Shown in pieces: positions 41,166-51,529 of a stretch of DNA of 64,000 nucleotides. Source of the stretch: Lepturacanthus savala (Eukaryota; Chordata; Actinopteri; Scombriformes; Trichiuridae); contig CM060467.1 in assembly GCA_030544235.1 (NCBI GenBank), forward strand, positions 5,001-69,000, read 5' to 3'. Every line of letters starts with the position of its first letter. The first letter of the stretch is position 1. The notes beneath the pieces were generated by a model. It had not been told where the DNA came from, searched no databases, and saw only the letters and a list, made by a program, of their open reading frames with translations. The position numbers were made by a program, and so were the translations under genes.

Positions 41166-44100
41166 CACCAAAGTTGAGGGGTGAGTCAGTTTGGGCTAGG
41201 GTTAGACGTTAAACCTGGGGGATGAGGTTATGGTAATCCATGCTGGTCAGGTTTAAATTTAGGGATTAAGTAAAAGGTCAGGATGACATTTAATATTTGT
41301 CAGAATTATTATATCAAAGCAAACTATCCGTCTTGTTAAAAGGTTTACAGAGTAAGACAGACAAAGTATTAAGACTCCACCTGAACAAACTACAACAAAC
41401 ATGGACACTTTGATTATGGGGAAATGAATATAAAAAATAAAGTTTGTAATGTGGTATGTTCTGTTACTGGAGGGACGAAAACTTGCGGCATCCTCCATTA
41501 TTATATTAAACTACAACATTTCATTGTAATTACAATAAAAGAGTAATGATTTAAAGAACACATTTTAGAAGATATATTTAGTGATGTTAAAGTTAAACCT
41601 GGGTTATGATGGAAAATGTACTAATCAGTTTTTAATTTGGTAAATTGTATAATTTGAGGGAAGGAAACTCAGCGGCATGCCTCTTCATTGTTTCCTGGCA
41701 TCCTCTTTTATTAGAAGAAAACCTGTACTGCACTTCATTACAGTCATCTCAAATTAGAATGTAGAGGAAAAATAAAGAATTTTAAACTGGTTAAAAAATT
41801 ACAGAACTACCATTTTCCTGTCAAGTTTGGTGGTGTTAGTGAAGCTAACATTTGTCACATTTTTAGACAAACATTTCAAAAAGTGAAACCAATTGACTCC
41901 AAATGGCCCAAAACCTGCTCTGAAACACTTTGAAAGTACCGTTTAGACACAAGCACTTAATGGACTCTCACCTCCTACCACACATTGATTCTCAATGCAG
42001 TTATTTAATCACTTGCATTTCTCAAACTGAAGGTCATAGATAGTCAGGAACAATTCTGGAGTTTAGAAGGGTCCAATTAGGTTATGCGCCACCCACTCCT
42101 GAGTCTCTATGACCTTCTGTTTCAGAGATCCAAACGATAAATTACCTCATTCAAAATGAATGTGGAGGAGGAAGGTAAAGATTCCACTAAACACTAGCAC
42201 CACAAACCGTACCCACAGAAAGTGTTTAGACCATGTTTCAGACATCTGAAGTCAACTGGTACAATTTCTGGAAAATGTTTTCTAAAAATTAGCCAAATGT
42301 TAAGTGTTTCTATCAGCACCAAAGTTGAGGGGTGAGTGAGGTTAGACATTAAAACTGAGGGGATGAGGTTAAGGAAATGTGTGTTGGCTCAGGCTTAAAT
42401 TTAGGGATTAAATAAACTGTGAGGATCAGAGTTAACTTTTGGAGTCAGGTTTAGTTCAGAATTATCAAAACTTTCATGTTAAAAAAGGTTTACAAAATAA
42501 GACAGTATTAAAACTCTACAAATACAAACCCTACTAAAATAAAATTACAGTGACAGTATCGTTTAATTTTCTTTTAAAACTTGGATTGTGGGGAAACGAG
42601 TATTAAAATGTAAAGTTTGTAATTTGGTATAGTCCATTACTGGAGGGAAGAAATTGTGTGGTGTCCATTATATTAAACTAGAATATTTCATTGTAATTAA
42701 AAGTACTGATTTAAAGAACACATTTTAGAAAATATATTTACTGATGTTAAAGTTAAACCTGGGTTAAGGTGGAAAATGTACTAATCAGTTTTTAATTTGG
42801 TAAATTGTATAATTTGAGGGAAGGAAACTCAGCGGCATGCCTCTTCATGGTTTCCTGACATCCTCTTTTATTAGAAGAAAACCTGTACTGCACTTTATTA
42901 CAGTCATCTCAAATTAGAATGTAGAGGAAAAATAAAGAATTTTAAACTGGTTAAAAAATTACAGAACTACCATTTTCCTGTCAAGTTTGGTGGTGTTAGT
43001 GAAGCTAACATTTGTCACATTTTTAAACAAACATTTCAAAAAGTGAAGCCAATTGACTCCAAATGGCCCAAAACCTGCTCTGAAACACTTTGAAAGTACC
43101 GTTTTGGCACAAGCACTTAATGGACTCTCACCTACTACCACACATTGATTCTCAATGCAGTTATTCAATCACTTGCATTTCTCAAACTGAAGGTCATAGA
43201 TAGTCAGGAACAATTCTGGAGTTTAGAAGGGTCCAATTAGGTTATGCGCCACCCACTCCTGAGTCTCTATGACCTTCTGTTTCAGAGATCCAAACGATAA
43301 ATTACCTCATTCAAAATGAATGTGGAGGAGGAAGGTAAAGATTCCACTAAACACTAGCACCACAAACCGTACCCACAGAAAGTGTTTAGACCATGTTTCA
43401 GACATCTGAAGTCAACGGGTACAATTTCTGGAAAATGTTTTCTAAAAATTAGCCAAATGTTAAGTGTTTCTATCAGCACCAAAGTTGAGGGGTGAGTGAG
43501 GTTAGACATTAAAACTGAGGGGATGAGGTTAAGGAAATGTGTGTTGGCTCAGGCTTAAATTTAGGGATTAAGTAAACTGTGAGGATCAGAGTTAGCTTTT
43601 GGAGTCAGGTTTAGTTCAGAATTATCAAAACTTTCATGTTAAAAAAGGTTTACAAAATAAGACAGTATTAAAACTCTACAAATACAAACCCTACTAAAAT
43701 AAAATTACAGTGACAGTATCGTTTAATTTTCTTTTAAAACTTGGATTGTGGGGAAACGAGTATTAAAATGTAAAGTTTGTAATTTGGTATAGTCCATTAC
43801 TGGAGGGAAGAAATTGTGTGGTGTCCATTATATTAAACTAGAATATTTCATTGTAATTAAAAGTACTGATTTAAAGAACACATTTTAGAAAATATATTTA
43901 CTGATGTTAAAGTTAAACCTGGGTTAAGGTGGAAAATGTACTAATCAGTTTTTAATTTGGTAAATTGTATAATTTGAGGGAAGGAAACTCAGCGGCATGC
44001 CTCTTCATGGTTTCCTGACATCCTCTTTTATTAGAAGAAAACCTGTACTGCACTTTATTACAGTCATCTCAAATTAGAATGTAGAGGAAAAATAAAGAAT

Positions 44101-45797
44101 TTTAAACTGGTTAAAAAATTACAGAACTACCATTTTCCTGTCAAGTTTGGTGGTGTTAGTGAAGCTAACATTTGTCACATTTTTAAACAAACATTTCAAA
44201 AAGTGAAGCCAATTGACTCCAAATGGCCCAAAACCTGCTCTGAAACACTTTGAAAGTACCGTTTTGGCACAAGCACTTAATGGACTCTCACCTACTACCA
44301 CACATTGATTCTCAATGCAGTTATTCAATCACTTGCATTTCTCAAACTGAAGGTCATAGATAGTCAGGAACAATTCTGGAGTTTAGAAGGGTCCAATTAG
44401 GTTATGCGCCACCCACTCCTGAGTCTCTATGACCTTCTGTTTCAGAGATCCAAACGATAAATTACCTCATTCAAAATGAATGTGGAGGAGGAAGGTAAAG
44501 ATTCCACTAAACACTAGCACCACAAACCGTACCCACAGAAAGTGTTTAGACCATGTTTCAGACATCTGAAGTCAACGGGTACAATTTCTGGAAAATGTTT
44601 TCTAAAAATTAGCCAAATGTTAAGTGTTTCTATCAGCACCAAAGTTGAGGGGTGAGTGAGGTTAGACATTAAAACTGAGGGGATGAGGTTAAGGAAATGT
44701 GTGTTGGCTCAGGCTTAAATTTAGGGATTAAGTAAACTGTGAGGATCAGAGTTAGCTTTTGGCGTCAGGTTTAGTTCAGAATTATCAAAACTTTCATGTT
44801 AAAAAAGGTTTACAAAATAAGACAGTATTAAAACTCTACAAATACAAACCCTACTAAAATAAAATTACAGTGACAGTATCGTTTAATTTTCTTTTAAAAC
44901 TTGGATTGTGGGGAAACGAGTATTAAAATGTAAAGTTTGTAATTTGGTATAGTCCATTACTGGAGGGAAGAAATTGTGTGGTGTCCATTATATTAAACTA
45001 GAATATTTCATTGTAATTAAAAGTACTGATTTAAAGAACACATTTTAGAAAATATATTTACTGATGTTAAAGTTAAACCTGGGTTAAGGTGGAAAATGTA
45101 CTAATCAGTTTTTAATTTGGTAAATTGTATAATTTGAGGGAAGGAAACTCAGCGGCATGCCTCTTCATGGTTTCCTGACATCCTCTTTTATTAGAAGAAA
45201 ACCTGTACTGCACTTTATTACAGTCATCTCAAATTAGAATGTAGAGGAAAAATAAAGAATTTTAAACTGGTTAAAAAATTACAGAACTACCATTTTCCTG
45301 TCAAGTTTGGTGGTGTTAGTGAAGCTAACATTTGTCACATTTTTAAACAAACATTTCAAAAAGTGAAGCCAATTGACTCCAAATGGCCCAAAACCTGCTC
45401 TGAAACACTTTGAAAGTACCGTTTTGGCACAAGCACTTAATGGACTCTCACCTACTACCACACATTGATTCTCAATGCAGTTATTCAATCACTTGCATTT
45501 CTCAAACTGAAGGTCATAGATAGTCAGGAACAATTCTTGAGTTTAGAAGGGTCCAATTAGGTTATGCGCCACCCACTCCTGAGTCTCTATGACCTTCTGT
45601 TTCAGAGATCCAAACGATAAATAACCTCATTCAAAATGAATGTGGAGGAGGAAGGTAAAGATTCCACTAAACACTAGCACCACAAACCGTACCCACAGAA
45701 AGTGTTTAGACCATGTTTCAGACATCTGAAGACAACTGGTACAATTTCTGGAAAAATGTTTTCTAAAAATTATCCAAATGTTAAGTGTTTCTATCAG
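41166..45797. repeat. Second subtelomeric satellite, 1,160-bp unit, four copies
   Basis: Copies run 41166-42316, 42317-43476, 43477-44636 and 44637-45797 (1151, 1160, 1160 and 1161 bp). Each begins with CACCAAAGTTGAGG. Copies 2-4 are almost identical. Copy 1, next to the telomeric variant tract, is clearly diverged. The unit is AT-rich and holds a minus-strand open frame of 69 codons in copies 2-4 (for example 42959-43168). This is better explained by copy identity than by coding. G-rich words such as GGTTAGG occur near each unit start and look like degraded TTAGGG in the orientation opposite to the chromosome end. Confidence 0.93.
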
Positions 45798-45950
45798 CAC
45801 CAAAGTTGAGGGGTGAGTCAGAGTTAGGGTTGGGCTAGGACTAGACGAGATTAAATAGAGTGGTTGAGGTTAGGGTAATTACTGGGTTGGGTCAGGTTTA
45901 AGGTTAGAGATCAAGTAAAAGGTCAGGCTAATTTCAAACTATTTATTGGA
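45798..45950. repeat. Partial copy of the 1,160-bp satellite (head only)
   Basis: It starts with the conserved CACCAAAGTTGAGG word and continues with diverged head sequence containing GAGTTAGGGTT. It then runs into the duplicated segment that carries a candidate exon. The right limit is approximate. Confidence 0.6.
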
Positions 45951-46448
45951 TTTTATTATCCAATATTGGAACTGGGACCACTGGTGCAGTCAGATGTTTT
46001 AGGGTTTGTCGTGTCCGTTTCAGCCTTTGAATTTTAATAGAGGCCCATTTCCACCACATTTATGTTTAGAGTACTACACCTAACTAACACAGCAGAGATA
46101 CTGAGCAAGACCAAACCTCCATCCTGACTGGACCTCAGGTTGTTCATACCTTCCACAGGAGGCTGAAAATATTAGACCATGTCAGAGTGAGAGGAGGGGG
46201 GACTCTGAGGCCCTGCCCACACATGACCCAACATCAGGAACATTTACACATTAAAACATCTGGTAAACACAAACCAGCAGCAAAGGGATTGAATAGAGAC
46301 TCAAGATCAAAGCGACAGTGTATTAGAGAGAATAGATTTAAATAAAGGAACCAATTATAAACACACATTACAGTCAGAAACAACAGCTGGGTAGAAACAG
46401 AACAGCTGCACCACAACAGTCAATTCATCACTGGCAAACTCAACTTAC
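45951..46448. other. Duplicated segment, probable intronic or 3' part of a minus-strand gene family
   Basis: Around 46,150-46,180 it matches about 50,740-50,780 (ACCTTCCACAGGAGGCTGAA and following). Around 46,200-46,310 it matches about 47,710-47,820 (ACATTTACACATTAAAACAT and following). Read on the minus strand, 46,150-46,180 gives a pyrimidine tract, TTTCAG, then CCTCCTGTGGAAG and GTATGA. That could be a tiny exon or a chance match. No long open frame is convincing. Confidence 0.4.
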
Positions 46449-46553
46449 CTGGATAGTCCAGATGAGTCCAGACTCCACCTCTTACCTCCACCTGAAGACC
46501 TGGCTCTTGAAGAACTGGCTCCACCTCTTTTACCTGGACTGTCCTCTCTGGTC
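46449..46553 (-). CDS. Candidate internal exon (35 codons, phase 1-1) of an unrecognised minus-strand gene family
   Basis: On the minus strand a pyrimidine-rich stretch ending TTTACAG precedes 46553, and CCAG|GTAAGT follows 46449, so both splice sites look good. The 105-bp interval is open in the frame that leaves two bases at the start and one at the end (phase 1 on both sides). The peptide has the charged pattern VQVKEVEPVLQEPGLQVEV. It resembles the 11-residue repeat of the exon at 50818-51163, which starts in the same phase, so the two are probably paralogous exons. No start codon, upstream exon or domain is recognised nearby. A coding role is inferred from splice signals and phase only. 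It may be a pseudogene piece within the duplicated subtelomere. Confidence 0.45.
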
Positions 46554-46952
46554 CTGTAAATAAGAAAACATCTGGACTCAGCAGAAATTACTTTGATTTT
46601 AGTGAACAGCATCTGTGTGTTCCAGGATGAAGGATCAGCATCATAGGCAGATATTTACCTGGCTCAGTGGGAGTCAGCATTCCATCAAACACCCATCCAA
46701 CACCTTCAGTAGTCTGGTACCTGGACATAATCAGCCTTTAGGATTAAATAGGAATTTAACTTTTTTTTTGGGGGGGGTGGGGGTAAATTATACACACACA
46801 ACCCTAAAACAAACAAAGAACCTGTGAATTTCAGGATACTCTAGCTTATCGTGACCAAAGTTCACTTCTAAGAGTTTCCTGCATCTTCCATAAAACAGTT
46901 TCCCAGCACATGTCCAGAGGTCTGATAAAGACCTAGAAGCTGCAGCTCCCAG
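46554..46952. other. No gene recognised; homopolymer T/G run
   Basis: It contains a T run followed by a G-rich run (about 46761-46784). At 46,930-46,952 it has a segment that recurs at about 48,930 (CTAGAAGCTGCAGCTCCCAG), marking a block shared by two decayed satellite copies. Nothing else is supported. Confidence 0.4.
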
Positions 46953-47697
46953 ATGAATTTCATTTTGTAGATATTGAGGGAAGGAAACTCAGTGGCATGC
47001 CTCTTCATCGTTTCCTGGCGTCCTCTTTATAAAAGTCATCTCAAAGTACAACAAAAGAAAGAAAAGACAATGTGACTTAGGGATAATTCATTCCCGATAT
47101 GTTTAACCTGTTCAGAAAACTCTCTCCCAATTAATTCATCAGGTTTGGTGGTAATTGTGGACCTGACATTTGTCACATTATTCCAAAAAGGGAAACCAAA
47201 TGACTCCAAATGGCCCAAAACCTGCTCTGAAACACTTTGAAAGCAACATTTTGGCCCAAGCACTTCATGGAATTTTACCTACTACAGCCACACATTGATT
47301 CTTAATGTAGTCATTTAAATCACTTGCATTTCTCAAACTGAAGGTCATAGATAGTCAGGAGTGGGTGGCGCATCACCCAATTCAACCCTTCTAAACTCTA
47401 GAATTGTTCCAGAGTCTATGACTTTCTGTTTCAGATACAAATGATAAATAACCACATTTAAAATGAATGTGGAGGAGGAAGGTAAAAATTCCACTAAACA
47501 CTAGCACCACAAACGGTACCCACAGAAAGTGTTTAGACCAAATGTTAGGTGTGGCTCTCAGCACCTAAGTTGAGGAGTGAGTCAGAGTAGATCTAGGGTT
47601 AGACTTTAAAGCTGAGTGGTTTAGGTAATCTACTGGTTTAGGTCAGGTTTAATGATTATATAAAGGGTCAGGATCACGTCTGTTTCATAATACTTTT
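46953..47697. repeat. Decayed partial copy of the 1,160-bp satellite
   Basis: It shares the GGAAACTCAG...GGCATGCCTCTTCAT segment, the CAAATGGCCCAAAACCTGCT segment, and the GGTCATAGATAGTCAGGA segment of the intact units. The GCACCTAAGTTGAGGAG form of the unit head lies at about 47561. It has many substitutions and indels. A 75-codon minus-strand open frame at 47036-47263 resembles the 69-codon frame of the intact copies only as far as the DNA does. Confidence 0.8.
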
Positions 47698-47910
47698 TAA
47701 AAACCTGTTTGAGCCCCATCCACACACAGGACCCAACTTTAATTACAAATATTTACACATTAAAACATCAAGCAATCACAAACTAGCAGATAAGGGCTCA
47801 CAGAGACGCAAGATTAGAGCAACAGAGGTAACAAAGTTAAAGATCCAGTTATAAACAGCCACACTCATTACAGTCGGAAACAGAACAGCTGCACCACACC
47901 AGTGGAGCAA
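47698..47910. other. Duplicated segment similar to 46,200-46,420
   Basis: It shares ACACATTAAAACATC, a CACAAAC(C/T)AGCAG segment and the GGAAACAGAACAGCTGCACCAC stretch with 46,200-46,420. The two are therefore copies of one ancestral segment. No coding exon is convincing here. Confidence 0.5.
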
Positions 47911-47997
47911 GGTTAGCATTAGGGCTAAGGTTATGGTTAGGGTTATGGTTAGAGCTAGGGTTATGGCTGAGGTTATGGTTAGGGCTAAGGTTAGGGA
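47911..47997 (+). repeat. Degenerate TTAGGG-like minisatellite in reverse orientation
   Basis: A run of GGTTAG, GGGCTAAG, GGTTATG, GGTTAGGG and GGCTGAG words spans 87 bp. It carries the G-rich strand on +, opposite to the terminal CCCTAA tracts. It could be an old inverted interstitial telomeric site or an unrelated GGTTA minisatellite. Confidence 0.65.
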
Positions 47998-48010
47998 ATG
48001 TTAAATTATA

Positions 48011-48807
48011 ATGTCCAAGTATAAAGGAATCAGGGAGCTTCTCTCACCTCCTCTAATCAGGAAGGAGAACAGTCAAGCAGCAGAGGAGGACCTCTTCGCA
48101 GCAGCCGAGCTGACCACGGCTCAACCGAAGCCCGACCGGATGTCCGATAACACAAGGTGACTGATTAAATCTATGTTTATTGCTATGTTAGTATGATCTC
48201 CAAGTATAAAGGAATCAGGAAGGAGATCAGCCGAGCAGCAGAGGAGAACCTCTTCATGGCAGCCGAGCTGACCACGGCTCCACCGAAGTCCGCCCGGACG
48301 TTCCAATACCACAAGGCGATTGATCAAATCGGTGTTTGCCACTAAGTTATTATAATGTCCAAGTATAAAGGAATCAGGGAGCTTCTCTCACCTCCTCTGA
48401 TCAGGAAGGAGAACAGTCAAGCAGCAGAGGAGGACCTCTTCATGGCAGCCAAGCTGACCACGGCTCAACCGAAGCCCGACCGGATGTCCGATAACAAGGT
48501 GACTGATTAAATCTATGTTTATTGCTATGTTAGTATGATCTCCAAGCATAAAGGAATCAGGAGGGAGATCAGCCGAGCAGCAGAGGACGACCTCTTCGCG
48601 GCAGCCGAGCTGACCACGGCTCCACCGAAGTCCGCCCGGATGTCCAATACCACAAGGCGATTGATCAAATCGGTGTTTGCCACTTTGTTCAGTTATAGAT
48701 TGTTTATATTATTAATTTTATTTTTGAGATGGGTTTTTTTACTATTATGTTTACCTTGTTTTGTGTTAATTGTATTATTCTATATGATAAAATTGGTCCT
48801 AAAATAA
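48011..48807 (+). repeat. Four-copy small-ORF repeat with alternating A-B-A-B units (~343-bp dimer)
   Basis: Repeat starts lie at 48011 (A), 48193 (B), 48355 (A) and 48535 (B), and the A-A and B-B spacings are 344 and 342 bp. Each unit opens with ATG and codes a related peptide: 48011-48160 (49 codons), 48193-48345 (50), 48355-48510 (51) and 48535-48807 (90). A units begin MSKYKGIRELLSPP; B units begin MISK(Y/H)KGIR. All share an AAEEDLF-like motif, then AAELTTA and PPKS or QPKP. Base composition is much more GC- and CpG-rich than the flanks, as in coding sequence. The fourth frame runs on into unrelated AT-rich DNA and gains an artefactual hydrophobic tail. I do not recognise the peptide. 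It is probably a duplicated gene fragment or exon. Confidence 0.6.
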
Positions 48808-48949
48808 TCAATATATTGCAATTTCATTATTTGGAGGTTTGTTAGGGGTGGAATGAGGGGAATCTTAAGGGAACACTATCTTGCTCATACAGGTTGTACA
48901 AGGCAGGAGATATACGGATTTATGAGTCTCAGCTAGAAGCTGCAGCTCC
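48808..48949. other. Short AT-rich spacer, nothing recognised
   Basis: Plain sequence between the small-ORF repeat and the next satellite relic. Its last bases contain the CTAGAAGCTGCAGCTCCCAG block shared with about 46,930. Confidence 0.4.
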
Positions 48950-49775
48950 CAGATCAATTTAGTTTTGTACATTATTGAGAGAAAGAAACTCAACAGCATG
49001 CTTCTTCAAATTTTGATACAAGAGGATGCCAGGAAATAATGTAGTGCACTTTATATTACGGTCATCTCAAAGTACAACAAGAGAAAAGACAATGTGACTA
49101 AATGACAATCCATTCACAATTTTTCTTTCCCCTTTCGGGAACTCAACTCCAACTCATTTGTTTGGTGGCGATTATGGACCTAACATTTGTTTGATTTATT
49201 TCCCCCCAAACATTATTCCAAAAAGAGAAACCAATTGACTCCAAATGGGCCAAAACCTGTTCTGAAACACTTTTGAAAGTATCATTTTGGTCCAAGCACT
49301 TCATGGAATTTTACCCACTACTGCCACACATTGATTCTTAATGTAGTCATTTAAATCACTTTCATTTCTCAAACTGAAGGTCATAGATAGTCAGGAGTGG
49401 GTGGCGCATCACCTAATTCAACCCTTCTAAACTTTAGAATTGTTCCTGAGTCTCTATGACTTTCTGTTTCAGATACAACTGATAAATAATCACATTCAAA
49501 ATTAATGTGTGGAGGAGGAAGGTAAAAACTCCACTAAACACAAGCACCACAAACGGTACCCACAGGAAGTGTTTAGAACACATTTCAGACATTTGAAGGC
49601 AACGGGTACAATTTCTGGAGTAATGATTTGAAAGAAGAAAAAAAAAAATTAGCTAAATGTTAAGTGTCACTACCTGAACCAAAGTTGAGGGGTGAGTCAG
49701 AGCTGGGCTAGGACTAGACATTAAACCCAAGTGCTTAGTGTAATCTACTGGGTTGAGTCAGGTTTAAAGCGTGCA
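48950..49775. repeat. Decayed copy of the 1,160-bp satellite
   Basis: It has the same order of blocks as 46953-47697, with more indels: AGAAACTCAACAGCATGC, CCAATTGACTCCAAATGG, GGTCATAGATAGTCAGGA and GGTACCCACAG, and finally AACCAAAGTTGAGGGG at about 49677. The GTGGGTGGCGCATCACC stretch is reversed relative to the corresponding part of the intact units, where TTATGCGCCACCCAC is seen. The same reversal is present in 46953-47697. Confidence 0.8.
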
Positions 49776-50077
49776 CTTCCAGAAAATTTAATTTTAAGTT
49801 ATGCAAAAAATGAAATCAAGGCAAAAATGTTAAATATTTAAAATAATATGTACCCATTATTATATACCACCAAGAATACTACTATAAAACTTGGATTAAG
49901 GGGGAAGGTGAAAGAGTTAAATATAAAAATAAAATTTAGCTTGATGTTAGAATTGAAGTTTGGTAATTACACTTCCCAGAAACCTCCCTGTGTTGTCTGT
50001 TATGAGCAGTTAACCTGGAGATCAATGGCAGTGCAGCTACTGTTGAAAAGGGCCCAACATATGGGAGACTTGGTGAC
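49776..50077. other. AT-rich spacer, no gene recognised
   Basis: A 92-codon + frame (49848-50126) spans this stretch and the next satellite relic. It has no recognisable domain and is unlikely to be coding. Confidence 0.4.
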
Positions 50078-50512
50078 TATCTGTGAAACTGAAGGTCATA
50101 GAGACTCAGGAGTGGGCAGCGCATGAGCCAATTCAGGCCTTCAGGGTTGTCCCTGAGTCTCTACAGCCTACAGTCCCAGAGAGGAAGCTAGGGTTAGTGT
50201 TAGTTAAATAACAAGATTAAACATTAATGGCTGGAGAAAGGTCTAATTACATTCAACACTGGGGCCATAAATCACAGCCGTAGAAAGGATTTATACCATG
50301 TTTCAGGCATTTGAAATCAATAGGTTCAACTCTTGGAAAAATTGGCCAAATGTTAAGTGTTGCAGCACCAAAGTTGAGGGGTGAGTCAGAGTTGGGCGAG
50401 GGTTAGATATTAAACATGATGGGTTGAGGTTAGGGTAATCTACTGGGTCAGGTTTGAGGTTAGGGATTAAGTAAAAGGTCATGATCAGGGCTAAAGTTTG
50501 AGTATGAACTCA
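50078..50512. repeat. Decayed partial copy of the 1,160-bp satellite
   Basis: It contains CTGAAGGTCATAGA(G)A, a GGGCAGCGCATGAGCCAATTCA form of the satellite block, GCACCAAAGTTGAGGGG at about 50365, and the GGTTGAGGTTAGGGTAATC tail. Confidence 0.75.
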
Positions 50513-50817
50513 AACCCATTTCATTATCCAATAATATGCACCTTTAGGATTTAAGTTCAAGAAGTCAGTTTCTATTTTATAAACAAATACAACATTCAAC
50601 TTAATATACATGTAAAGAGATGCTAATGTGAGGGTTTGGAACTGGAATAGTTTGTTGCGGTCTCTGATGATTTTTGGGAGCAATTTATTCACACAACTGA
50701 GATACTGGAGACCAAACTACACCAAACTACTGGAGACCAAACACCTTCCACAGGAGGCTGAAACTATTAGACCATGTGACAAAGAGGAGGTGAGACCCAG
50801 GCATGCCCCTTCCACAC

Positions 50818-51163
50818 CGGACAAGACCCAGCTCCGCCTCCTTTACCTCCTCCTGAAGACCAGGCTCCGCCTCCTTTACCTCCTCCTGAAGACCAGGCTC
50901 CGCCTCCTTTACCTCCTCCTGAAGACCAGGCTCCGCCTCCTTTACCTCCTCCTGAAGACCAGGCTCCGCCTCCTTTACCTCCTCCTGAAGACCAGGCTCC
51001 GCCTCCTTTACCTCCTCCTGAAGACCAGGCTCCACCTCCTTTACCTCCTCCTGAAGACCAGGCTCCACCTCCTTTACCTCCTCCTGAAGACCAGGCTCCA
51101 CCTCTTTTACCTCCTTGACACCTGGACCTTCCCCTCTGTGGTTCTGGTTGACATCTTTAACAT
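50818..51163 (-). CDS. Candidate repeat-bearing exon, paralogue of the exon at 46449-46553
   Basis: Minus strand. A plausible acceptor (pyrimidine-rich, GATTCCAG) lies just above 51163. The exon opens with two leftover bases, then VKDVNQNHRGEGPGVKEVKE. This is the same intron phase and the same VKEVEP motif as the exon at 46449-46553. It continues into eight to nine copies of an 11-residue repeat, GLQEEVKEAEP, which is acidic and likely helical. The frame stays open to 50727. The donor aligned with the paralogue (CCG|GTGTGG at 50818) is weak and would end in a different phase, so the 3' end is uncertain. The presumed upstream first exon is at about 53083-53155, across a 1.9-kb intron that now holds a hAT element. 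No protein family is recognised. The gene may be inactive. Confidence 0.4.
50832..51128. repeat. 33-bp coding minisatellite, about 8.6 copies
   Basis: The unit begins CTCCGCCTCCTTTACCTCC. Copies are near-identical except that the last three (right side) have CCACC in place of CCGCC. The period is a multiple of three, so both strands stay open for about 450 bp; the + strand frame (50628-51182) is a shadow. The paralogous exon near 46,500 has only one to two units, so the expansion happened in this copy. Confidence 0.9.
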
Positions 51164-51521
51164 CTGGAATCAGATACAATAGGAATTTAAGAAAACAGGG
51201 TTAGAACTCAGCAAATCTTTCTTAAAAACTGTCATTTTGTGCAATTACGTCTAAAGTAGTGACATTGAAATGTTTCCTGAAGTTAATGTTAGTGACTATG
51301 AGTCAATAAGCAGCTACTTCTGTCTGAACCACTTCAGCCTTAAAACTGCAGTTAGTTTCACTTTATGTTAAAGCTGCTGCAGAAGTTTAGCTTTAATTAA
51401 AGCTGCTGCTAAAGAGACGAGAGAAACTGCGGCTGAAACAGAAAAGTCTGACTTCATTTATACAGACTGAAAGATCCAGGAAACAAAGACAGTTGTTGAA
51501 GTCATGCAAATAATTAACATA
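51164..51521. other. Presumed intron 1 sequence (left part)
   Basis: It lies between the candidate exon and the hAT insertion. It has some AAAGCTGCTGC-rich short repeats (51,370-51,410) and no other recognised feature. Confidence 0.3.
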
Positions 51522-51529
51522 GGAAATAC

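Noticed and set aside
42959..43168. 69-codon minus-strand frame repeated at 44119 and 45279
   Set aside because: It follows the 1,160-bp satellite copies exactly. Copy 1 and the relics do not keep it intact except by DNA similarity.
48535..48807. Membrane-protein reading of the 90-codon frame (hydrophobic C-terminal tail)
   Set aside because: The hydrophobic part begins where the repeat ends and comes from T-rich flanking DNA, so it is probably read-through rather than a real membrane segment.
50628..51182. 184-codon + frame over the 33-bp minisatellite
   Set aside because: A shadow of the 3n-period repeat. The minus frame has an acceptor, phase match and a paralogous exon, whereas the + frame gives a leucine-rich artefact.
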